NCBI GenBank assembly: GCA_017547265.1
Contig: JAFYQC010000205.1
Coordinates: 1-12,854 of the forward strand
DNA length: 12,854 nt
DNA from: Kiritimatiellia bacterium
Lineage (GTDB): Bacteria; Verrucomicrobiota; Kiritimatiellia; RFP12; UBA1067
Direction: 5' to 3'
In this document: piece after piece, positions 7,238 to 12,672 of the stretch
Numbering within the stretch: position 1 is the first letter of the stretch
How the letters are laid out: every line of letters starts with the position of its first letter
Made by a program: the position numbers and the translations under genes
Notes under the pieces: generated by a model
The model's input: the letters and a program-made list of their open reading frames with translations, nothing else
What the model was told of the DNA's origin: nothing
The model's database searches: none

Positions 7238-7243
7238 GTAGTC

Positions 7244-7714
7244 ATGAAAATATCATTTTTGCGTATTGCGGTTTGCGCGGTTGTCGGAACGGTTGTAATA
7301 GGCGCGCTTCTTGCGTGCTGCTTTCTGCGCTCGCGGACGACCGGCGTCGACACTTCGACCGTTCGCAAGGAAATTCGCTTCTACCGCTCCGGCACGGAGT
7401 GGTTCGCAGATGTTCCGCAGCACACCAAGGCCGAGAACCAGATGGTCGCCGGCGCGGACACGCTGCTTGAAGAAGTCTCCGATGGTGCCGACGAAGTGTT
7501 TGTCGTGCTGTCGTCGGACATTCCGAACCCCGACGAGTGGAAACTCCATCTCCACATAGTTGAGCATGACAAGTTCGGCGCGACCTACAAGGTCAAGGCC
7601 GCCGGACAGGAAGGCGTCCAGATCGCTTGGCTCTGCAATGTCATGCACACCGTCTTCGGCGGCGAACATCCGACGGATATCTACATCCACTCGATTACCG
7701 CCAAACGACCCTAA
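7244..7714 (+). CDS. Small membrane-anchored protein of unknown function
   Basis: A 156-residue protein, MKISFLRIAVCAVVGTVVIG at the start, with one hydrophobic segment (about 5-27) ending ALLACCFLRSR, a signal anchor. The soluble part (about 40-156) includes EIRFYRSGTEWFADVPQH, MVAGADTLLEEVSDGADEVF and QIAWLCNVMHTVFG. The sequence 'FY..G..W..D.P......MV.GADTLL' recalls an uncharacterised bacterial family (possibly DUF6717), but I cannot confirm it. ATG 7244 is chosen over the in-frame ATG 7220, which precedes the promoter, because the -10 at 7229-7237 implies transcription starting at 7244 or so. The next gene starts nine bases after the stop and may be coupled. Confidence 0.65.
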   Translation: MKISFLRIAVCAVVGTVVIGALLACCFLRSRTTGVDTSTVRKEIRFYRSGTEWFADVPQHTKAENQMVAGADTLLEEVSDGADEVFVVLSSDIPNPDEWKLHLHIVEHDKFGATYKVKAAGQEGVQIAWLCNVMHTVFGGEHPTDIYIHSITAKRP

Positions 7715-7723
7715 AAGAGCAAT

Positions 7724-8644
7724 ATGGCGACAGAAAACGGCAACGAAAAAGGGGTGTCTCCCCAGCGGAGCAAAGGCGGCGCGCGTCGTTGGTATGGTGC
7801 GGCGCGAGGGCTTGCAATTGTTCTCCCATTCGAGTTGGTTTTGCTGCCGATGGCGGACATCACGTCTGACTTTTTCCCGCTTGCCGTTGCGTTTGGTGCC
7901 GCGCTGATTTGCTTGGTGGCTCCTGCCCAGCCGCATATCGGCAAGAGTGCGCGGGTGGGGGATAGCGCATTGCTGGCATGGTTCTTTGCCGTTGTTCACC
8001 TTTTGATTCTGGGGTTCTGGGTGTATTTTAGCACAGGATTCTTCGGTTTGTTGTTTAATGCCAAGTTTAAGGCTGCTGTCAAAGATGCTGACCGGATAGT
8101 CGTGCGCGATGGCAATGGTCTATGGAGTTCCAGCCCAGATAAGGAGCCAGTGCTTTTTGGAGTCACTAACAAGGCGGAGATCGCGGCGTTCAACGACATG
8201 TTCAAGTTTGCCAGAAGGGAGATGTCTTGCAAGTGTAGTGGTTATCCGGGCATCGATTGGTGGCGCGACGGACAGCGCATCGCAGTGGCTGGGATTCATC
8301 ATAACCGCAAGCTTCGCATGAGCGGCATAGGCGGAGACCTGCGCTTCACCGCCGAATCCAAGCGTTGTGTTCAGGAGTGGCTCGAAACGCATTGCGGGCT
8401 TACTCCTGGCGACAATTCGCCGCGGTATCGTCGATGCATAATGGCTCGTGCGAGAATTGAGAGTGAGGCGCTTGATTTGGCGAAGACTAATGACGGCAAG
8501 AAGCCGACGATGGACGACCTTCGCGATGAGTTCAAGAAGAATGGCAAGGAGTTTCCGTCGTGTCCGGCCGGCGGCGAGTATTCGCTCACCTACGGCGAAG
8601 ACGGAACGCCAGAGGTCAAATGCACGGCTCCGCGCCACGATTAG
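7724..8644 (+). CDS. Multi-helix membrane protein with prepilin-like C-terminus
   Basis: A 306-residue protein. The first 22 residues (MATENGNEKGVSPQRSKGGA and on) are encoded by the right copy of the 23-bp repeat and its flanks and look unlike the rest. Hydrophobic stretches follow at about 29-46, 49-66 and 83-108, then an extracytoplasmic-looking domain (about 110-235, including a CKCSGYPGIDWW motif). The C-terminus (about 238-306) runs RRCIMARARIESEALDLAKT, KKPTMDDLRDEF, then CPAGGEYSLTYGEDGTPEVK and C (C280, C300). This is the layout known at the end of prepilin-like proteins of Verrucomicrobia and Planctomycetes ('C..N...I..A...WA....K..T..DL', 'CP.GG.Y...... P.C'), here without a prepilin N-terminus. 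A later start at ATG 7850 would remove the repeat-encoded peptide but also the first helix. Function unknown. Confidence 0.65.
   Translation: MATENGNEKGVSPQRSKGGARRWYGAARGLAIVLPFELVLLPMADITSDFFPLAVAFGAALICLVAPAQPHIGKSARVGDSALLAWFFAVVHLLILGFWVYFSTGFFGLLFNAKFKAAVKDADRIVVRDGNGLWSSSPDKEPVLFGVTNKAEIAAFNDMFKFARREMSCKCSGYPGIDWWRDGQRIAVAGIHHNRKLRMSGIGGDLRFTAESKRCVQEWLETHCGLTPGDNSPRYRRCIMARARIESEALDLAKTNDGKKPTMDDLRDEFKKNGKEFPSCPAGGEYSLTYGEDGTPEVKCTAPRHD
7742..7764. repeat. Right copy of the 23-bp inverted repeat
   Basis: It matches the reverse complement of 5979-6001 at 22 of 23 bases; the single difference is A/T just before the GGGG run. The core GGGGTGTCTCCCC is at 7751-7763. It lies in the coding region of the 7724 gene and is translated as NEKGVSPQ. 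Read on the - strand it is a hairpin followed by TTTTTCGTT, terminator-like. Confidence 0.7.
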
Positions 8645-8657
8645 GCCTGATGCGCTG

Positions 8658-8666
8658 TGATATAAT
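8658..8666 (+). promoter_or_regulatory. Extended -10 promoter, leaderless type, queH
   Basis: TGATATAAT ends six bases before ATG 8673, with no -35-like hexamer at the usual distance and no ribosome binding site. It lies in the 28-base gap after the preceding stop. Confidence 0.7.
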
Positions 8667-8672
8667 ATCGGC

Positions 8673-9248
8673 ATGGGGATGTTGCGAGAGGAAAATAAGG
8701 CGAGTGGAAAGCAGACGGTGCTCCATGTCTGCTGCGGGCCGTGCGCGAGCGCGTGCGTGCCGCGGCTGAAGGACGCGGGGCGGGAAGTGACGATGCTTTT
8801 CGCCAACTCCAACATCGACACTGCCGAGGAATTCGAGCATAGGCGCGCGGAGGCCGAACGGCTCGCCGCTCACGACGGCGTTGCGTTCGCGTCGCTTCCC
8901 TACGACCACGCCGACTGGCTCGAGAAGGTCGCAAAGGGCTTCGAGGACGCGCCGGAGAAGGGCGAGAGGTGCGCGAGGTGCTTCCGCTACAATCTCGGCA
9001 AGGCGGCGGAATGGGCGGCCGCGCACGGGTTCGACTCGTTCACCACTTCGCTTACCGTCTCGCCGCACAAGCCAAGCGAGATGGTGTTTGCCGCGGGGCG
9101 CGAGGTTGCGGAGAAGGGCGGCGCCGGCTTTCTTCCCGAGGACTTCAAGAAGCGCGAGGGCTTCAAGCTCTCCGTTGCGCGCGCTAAGGAACTCGGGCTC
9201 TACCGCCAGTCCTATTGCGGCTGCGAGTTTTCAAAGAAGATGCCATGA
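8673..9248 (+). CDS. queH: Epoxyqueuosine reductase QueH
   Basis: A 191-residue protein with the complete QueH (former DUF208) cysteine pattern: LHVCCGPCAS (C20, C21, C24), ERCARCFRYNL (C100, C103) and YRQSYCGCEFSKK (C182, C184). Family members use these cysteines to hold a [4Fe-4S] cluster and a nearby second metal site, and they reduce epoxyqueuosine to queuosine in tRNA, the last step of the pathway; QueH replaces the unrelated cobalamin-dependent QueG. FTTSLTVSPHKPSE (about 124-137) and EDFKKREGF (about 155-163) also match the family. ATG 8673 is chosen because it sits at the predicted transcription start; ATG 8679 is an alternative. queF follows after 152 bases with its own promoter. Confidence 0.93.
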   Translation: MGMLREENKASGKQTVLHVCCGPCASACVPRLKDAGREVTMLFANSNIDTAEEFEHRRAEAERLAAHDGVAFASLPYDHADWLEKVAKGFEDAPEKGERCARCFRYNLGKAAEWAAAHGFDSFTTSLTVSPHKPSEMVFAAGREVAEKGGAGFLPEDFKKREGFKLSVARAKELGLYRQSYCGCEFSKKMP

Positions 9249-9256
9249 CGGCTGCA

Positions 9257-9284
9257 CGAGGAGGCGGCCGAAGGCTCCTCCTCG
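9257..9284 (+). terminator. Strong 28-base hairpin after queH
   Basis: CGAGGAGG (9257-9264) pairs perfectly with CCTCCTCG (9277-9284), and inside the loop GCC-GAA-GGC adds a short upper stem. It begins eight bases after the queH stop. A T-run is missing, so it could be a Rho-assisted terminator or a REP element. The bases CGCGGAACC next to it (9283-9291) recur beside the hairpin at 11975-11993. Confidence 0.5.
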
Positions 9285-9384
9285 CGGAACCTCGGCGAAT
9301 ACGCCGTATCCGCTCGCTCGGACCTTCGCTCCGCCCCCTCGCCAATCTCGCCGTGATTTGATGGCGCACTACGCAGCCTTGCTG

Positions 9385-9393
9385 TGGTATAAT
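9385..9393 (+). promoter_or_regulatory. Extended -10 promoter, leaderless type, queF
   Basis: TGGTATAAT ends seven bases before ATG 9401. No ribosome binding site and no -35-like hexamer at 16-18 bases. The linker ATCGGGC is close to the ATCGGC linker upstream of queH. Confidence 0.72.
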
Positions 9394-9400
9394 ATCGGGC

Positions 9401-9865
9401 ATGAGAAAAGACCTTGAGAAACTCAACGCCCTCGGCCGTTCTGTCGCCGCGCCGAAGGACTACGATCCGGCCGTTCTCGACGCGTTCGAAAATCGCCACC
9501 CCGAGCGCGACTACTGGGTGACGTTCACCGCGCCCGAGTTCACGACTCTCTGCCCGAAGACCGGCCAGCCCGACTTCGCCACTCTCACGATCCGCTACAT
9601 CCCTGCGAAGAAGCTTGTCGAGTCGAAGTCGCTGAAACTCTACCTCTTCGGCTTCCGCAACCACGGCGACTTCCACGAGGATGTCGTGAACGTCATATAC
9701 GACGATCTCGTAAAGCTCCTTAAGCCGAAGTACATGGAAGTCTACGGCAAGTTTGCCGCGCGCGGCGGCATCACGATAGATCCGTTCGTGAACGGTGGCG
9801 CGGGCGCGAAATACAAGGCGCTCGCCGCAAAGCGCTTCGAGAACTGGTCAGGCGTGCGCGACTGA
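9401..9865 (+). CDS. queF: 7-cyano-7-deazaguanine (preQ0) reductase QueF, short YkvM type
   Basis: A 154-residue protein of the unimodal (YkvM-like) QueF class in the tunnelling fold. Seen: [18 protein letters not shown] with the covalent-adduct cysteine C51 and the proton donor D58, and [20 protein letters not shown] followed by HEDVVN, containing the substrate-binding E74 and E93 and the QueF signature. It reduces the nitrile of preQ0 to the amine of preQ1 using NADPH, the step before tRNA insertion. The N-terminus fits the normal length, and ATG 9401 lies at the predicted transcription start. The murE-like gene begins ten bases after the stop, so the two are probably on one transcript. Its pathway partner queH is immediately upstream. 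Confidence 0.95.
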   Translation: MRKDLEKLNALGRSVAAPKDYDPAVLDAFENRHPERDYWVTFTAPEFTTLCPKTGQPDFATLTIRYIPAKKLVESKSLKLYLFGFRNHGDFHEDVVNVIYDDLVKLLKPKYMEVYGKFAARGGITIDPFVNGGAGAKYKALAAKRFENWSGVRD

Positions 9866-9875
9866 TCGCGGCGAA

Positions 9876-11087
9876 ATGAAGTTCTGGGGCATAACCGGCA
9901 CCAACGGCAAGACGACGACGACTTGGATCTTCGCCGAGTTCGTCAATGCTTGGGGTGCCCAGCTTCGAGCCCAGGAGCGAGTGAGCGAAGCGGAAAGAGC
10001 GGACGGGCGAGCTCCGCTTTGTGGCTATATAACTACGGTCGAGGCGTTTGACGGAGCGCGGCATTTCTACACCGGCTACACGACGCCGCCGCTCGCGCAG
10101 TTGAAGGAGATATACGCCGCGATGGAGCAAAACGGCTGCACCGACTGCGTCATGGAAGTCTCGAGCCATGCGATCCACCAGAACCGCGTGGGCTTTGGCG
10201 AAGTCACGTCTTTTTCTGGCGGCGCGTTCACGAACATTTCGGAAGACCACCTCGACTACCACAAGACGATGGAAGAATACTTCCGCGTAAAACTCTCGTT
10301 CGCCGAGCGGATTGCGCGGGAAAATTCGTCTGGCAAGGCGCCTCCTTTTGCCGTCTGCATCGATGGCGAGGGCGGCGAGAGAATGTACGAGGCGTGCCGC
10401 AAAATCCCCGGGCTGGACGTCTTCCCCGTGTCGGCAAAGCCCGCTGTGTTTGACTTATCGAAGCTCCAGCTTGTCGGCGACTACAACAAGTCCAACGTCG
10501 CCCTTGCAGCCGCACTCGCCCTTGTTGCCGGCGTTCCGTATGATGCCATACAGCGCACGATTCCGACGCTTGCGCCGCGCTGGGGTCGGCTTGAGCGCGT
10601 TGCTAATCCCGCCGTCAAGGCAGCGGTCTATGTCGACTTTGCGCACACACCCGACGGTCTTGAAAAAGTCCTTTCCGCCGCGCGCGGCTTCACGCCGCAG
10701 GGCGGTCGCCTCTGGGTCGTCTTCGGCGCTGGCGGCGATCGCGATCCAATGAAGCGCCCGCTTATGGGCGAAGCCTGCGCTAAGCTCGCTGACTCACTTG
10801 TTGTCACGAGCGACAATCCGCGAAGCGAAGATCCTGCAAAAATCATTGATGCAATAATCGAGGGCGTCAAACGGGTGCCGACAAAGCCGTCGCTCGTTCG
10901 AGTAGAGCCAGATCGCCGCGAGGCGATTTCGTTTGCGCTCGCGAACGCCGGTTCCAGCGATGTCGTGATCATTGCTGGCAAGGGGCATGAGACGACGCAG
11001 GAGATTGCTGGCGTGAAGTATCCGTTCGACGACCGCGAAGTCGTTCGTGCTTTTGCCAAGCAACCCGACGCCACGGCGTCGTTATAA
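9876..11087 (+). CDS. murE: MurE-type Mur ligase lacking the N-terminal domain
   Basis: A 403-residue Mur ligase that begins directly at the ATP-binding loop: MKFWGITGTNGKTTTTW (K12). Further motifs: TTP in TGYTTPPLAQL, SSHAIHQNRVGF, HLDYHKTMEEY (D124-H129), the likely carbamylated K139, GDYNKSNVALAAA, DFAHTPDGLEKVL, GAGGDRDPMKRPLMG, DNPRSEDP (D313-R316) and GKGHETTQ (H371). DNPR is typical of enzymes adding meso-diaminopimelate to UDP-MurNAc-L-Ala-D-Glu. MurE proteins are usually about 480-500 residues; the missing part is the first domain (roughly 90 residues) that binds the UDP-MurNAc end. Residues 28-48 are an unusual charged insertion between the first helix and the CGYITT strand. ATG 9876 is the only sensible start: upstream in-frame codons run back into queF. 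It could be a functional short ligase or a MurE-like paralogue with another substrate. Confidence 0.85.
   Translation: MKFWGITGTNGKTTTTWIFAEFVNAWGAQLRAQERVSEAERADGRAPLCGYITTVEAFDGARHFYTGYTTPPLAQLKEIYAAMEQNGCTDCVMEVSSHAIHQNRVGFGEVTSFSGGAFTNISEDHLDYHKTMEEYFRVKLSFAERIARENSSGKAPPFAVCIDGEGGERMYEACRKIPGLDVFPVSAKPAVFDLSKLQLVGDYNKSNVALAAALALVAGVPYDAIQRTIPTLAPRWGRLERVANPAVKAAVYVDFAHTPDGLEKVLSAARGFTPQGGRLWVVFGAGGDRDPMKRPLMGEACAKLADSLVVTSDNPRSEDPAKIIDAIIEGVKRVPTKPSLVRVEPDRREAISFALANAGSSDVVIIAGKGHETTQEIAGVKYPFDDREVVRAFAKQPDATASL
9957..10019 (+). repeat. Possible in-frame palindromic insertion in the murE-like gene
   Basis: This 63-base segment encodes residues 28-48 (AQLRAQERVSEAERADGRAP and L), absent from typical MurE proteins. 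It contains two inverted pairs: GCTTCG...CGAAGC and AAGCGGA...TCCGCTT. Its length is a multiple of three and the reading frame is kept. Similar GAGCGA/GCGGA-rich sequence is seen on the - strand of the 9300-9340 spacer. Confidence 0.4.
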
Positions 11088-11097
11088 CGCAAAGAAA

Positions 11098-11106
11098 TGG
11101 TATAAT
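11098..11106 (+). promoter_or_regulatory. Extended -10 promoter, leaderless type, fumarase
   Basis: TGGTATAAT lies in the 26-base gap after the murE-like gene and ends seven bases before ATG 11114. No -35-like hexamer at the usual spacing and no ribosome binding site. Confidence 0.72.
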
Positions 11107-11113
11107 CTACAGC

Positions 11114-11959
11114 ATGAACATCGTCGAGAAACTTGCTGGGCTCATACGCGACACTAGTTCGTCGCTTCCGTCGGATGTGGAAGCGGCAATAAGGAAGGCA
11201 TTCCGTGGCGAGGCGCGCGGGTCATCCGCGTCTGTCGTCCTCGGGACGATACTCGACAACGTGCGTCTCGCGAGGAAGCTCGGCTCTCCGCTTTGCCAGG
11301 ACACTGGGACTCTTGCGTTCTACGTCGACGCGTCGCTTCGCCGCAAGGTTTCGCCAGCAGTCATCAAGAAGGCGGTCGCGCTTGCGACCGCACGCGGGTA
11401 TTTGCGAAAGAACTGCATCGACTCCGTGACAGGCAAGTCCTACGACGACAACTGCGCGGACGGGGCTCCCGTGATTCACTATGTCGACTGGCAGAAGCCG
11501 GGGTGCGTGACGCTTGTCATGAAGGGCGGCGGTAGCGAGAATATGTCGCGCCAGTATTCGCTGCCCGACGCTTCGCTCTCGGCGGGGCGCGATCTCGTGG
11601 GCGTGAGGAAATGCATCCTTGACGCGGTTCGCAAGGCGCAGGGCTTTGGCTGTGCGCCCGGGATACTCGGCGTGTGCATTGGCGGTGACCGCGCGACGGC
11701 GTATGAAGTTGCGAAAGAGCAGCTTCTCCGTCCGCTCGGTGCGGCTGGCGCGTCGAAGGACGCGACGCTCAAGCGGCTTGAGAAGGAGATTCTGAAGGAC
11801 GCAAACTCTCTTGGCATAGGCCCGATGGGACTTGGCGGCAAGACGACGCTTCTCGGCGTCAGGATCGCGGCGCGTCCGCGCGTTCCCGCGAGCTTCTTCG
11901 TGACCATCGCCTACATGTGCTGGGCGTGTCGCCGCGGAGAGATTTGCGTCTTGGCTTAA
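11114..11959 (+). CDS. Class I fumarate hydratase, alpha subunit (TtdA/FumA-N type)
   Basis: A 281-residue iron-sulfur hydro-lyase alpha subunit. Seen: LGTILDNVRLARKLGSPLCQ followed by DTGTLAFYV (C61, likely cluster ligand), KGGGSENMSRQY, GFGCAPGILGVCIGGDR (a further ligand in GCAP), SLGIGPMGLGGKTTLLGV and PASFFVTIAYMCWACRRGE at the end (likely third ligand region). Together with the beta subunit it would make the [4Fe-4S] fumarase that interconverts fumarate and L-malate. L(+)-tartrate dehydratase (TtdAB) shares this architecture and cannot be excluded by sequence alone; fumarase is the commoner function. The start at ATG 11114 fits the promoter. The beta gene follows after 56 bases that include a hairpin. 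Confidence 0.9.
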   Translation: MNIVEKLAGLIRDTSSSLPSDVEAAIRKAFRGEARGSSASVVLGTILDNVRLARKLGSPLCQDTGTLAFYVDASLRRKVSPAVIKKAVALATARGYLRKNCIDSVTGKSYDDNCADGAPVIHYVDWQKPGCVTLVMKGGGSENMSRQYSLPDASLSAGRDLVGVRKCILDAVRKAQGFGCAPGILGVCIGGDRATAYEVAKEQLLRPLGAAGASKDATLKRLEKEILKDANSLGIGPMGLGGKTTLLGVRIAARPRVPASFFVTIAYMCWACRRGEICVLA

Positions 11960-11971
11960 GCCCTCAGCAAC

Positions 11972-11996
11972 TTTCGCGGGGACAGGCCCCGCGGAA
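11972..11996. repeat. REP-like hairpin between fumarase subunit genes
   Basis: CGCGGGG (11975-11981), loop ACAGG, CCCCGCG (11987-11993) is a perfect 7-bp stem, extendable by one G-T and two T-A pairs to ten. It begins 12 bases after the alpha stop and ends 20 bases before the beta start. It lacks a T-run. Its GGGGACAGGCCCC core resembles GGGGAGACACCCC around the transposase and GGGACAGATCCC at 2927-2938. Confidence 0.6.
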
Positions 11997-12015
11997 CCAT
12001 TGAAAATACTGGGTT

Positions 12016-12582
12016 ATGAAAGAACTGAGATATCCATTTGACGAGAAAAAGATTCGCGCGCTCAAGGCGGGCGATTCTGTTAGCATCTCCGGCATCGTCC
12101 ACACTGGGCGCGACAAGTTCCACAAGTTCTTCGCGGACGGCGGGAAGATCCCCGTCGATTTCCACGACGGTGCGCTCTACCACTGCGGGCCGGTTTGCGT
12201 CAAGCGCGAGGACGGCTGGACGGTTGTCTCGGCAGGTCCGACGACGAGCGTTAGGGAAAATCCATACGAGCCAGCTTTCATCAAGTCGTCAGGCGTCCGC
12301 ATCATCATCGGAAAGGGTGGCATGGACGACGCGACTCTCGCTGCGATGAAGAAGTGCGGCTGCGTCTACGTGCAGGCAGTTGGCGGCGCGGGCGCGCTTT
12401 ACGCCGCTTCGGTGAAGAAGGTCGCAGGAGTTGACCTTCTCGATAAGTTCGGCGCGGCCGAGGCGTGCTGGCATTTCGAGGTAGAGGGCTTTCGCGGCGT
12501 GGTTGCGATGGACGCGCACGGAAATTCGCTTTTCGACAAGGTTGCTTCTGCTGCAGACAAGCAACTTAAGAAGATTCTCTGA
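12016..12582 (+). CDS. Class I fumarate hydratase, beta subunit (TtdB/FumA-C type)
   Basis: A 188-residue protein matching the C-terminal/beta domain of class I fumarases: LKAGDSVSISGIVHTGRDKF (about 17-36), ALYHCGPV (about 53-60), SAGPTTSVRENPYEPAFI (about 73-90), IIIGKGGMDDATL (about 97-109) and AVGGAGALYA. GPTTS..R..PYE and GKGGM are the substrate-pocket signatures. It pairs with the alpha subunit upstream; two separate genes are usual in bacteria that do not have fused FumA/FumB. No strong Shine-Dalgarno is seen before ATG 12016. TGAAAATACT ends six bases before it, a poor match to the extended -10 seen at other genes, so expression could be from the alpha promoter, from its own weak leaderless promoter, or both. 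Confidence 0.9.
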   Translation: MKELRYPFDEKKIRALKAGDSVSISGIVHTGRDKFHKFFADGGKIPVDFHDGALYHCGPVCVKREDGWTVVSAGPTTSVRENPYEPAFIKSSGVRIIIGKGGMDDATLAAMKKCGCVYVQAVGGAGALYAASVKKVAGVDLLDKFGAAEACWHFEVEGFRGVVAMDAHGNSLFDKVASAADKQLKKIL

Positions 12583-12597
12583 TATTTACGTTGGCCG

Positions 12598-12614
12598 TGT
12601 AGAGAGATTCTACA
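12598..12614 (+). terminator. Weak hairpin after the fumarase genes
   Basis: TGTAGA-GAGAT-TCTACA gives a 6-bp, AT-rich stem 15 bases past the beta stop. No proper T-run follows (ATTTTAA only appears about 12 bases later), so termination here is uncertain. Confidence 0.3.
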
Positions 12615-12631
12615 TGTTCTGCGGGATTTTA

Positions 12632-12664
12632 ACGCAGAGACGCAGAGGCGCGAAGTGCGCAGAG
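12632..12664. repeat. Short tandem repeat, CGCAGAG units
   Basis: Two perfect ACGCAGAG units (12632-12639, 12640-12647), a diverged GCGCGAAG (12648-12655) and TGCGCAGAG (12656-12664). It lies between the convergent fumarase beta gene and the gene at the right edge, nine bases before the latter's stop codon. Confidence 0.6.
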
Positions 12665-12672
12665 GGGTGGTT

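Noticed and set aside
7220..7243. Upstream ATG for the small anchored protein
   Set aside because: It lies before the TATAAT box; the residues MGLCYNVV precede a normal signal-anchor start at 7244.
9795..9875. Upstream ATG for the murE-like gene
   Set aside because: The added residues overlap queF, are basic and unstructured, and do not resemble the MurE N-terminal domain.
12632..12664. CRISPR array
   Set aside because: Units are only 8-9 bases, contiguous and without spacers; no cas genes are present.
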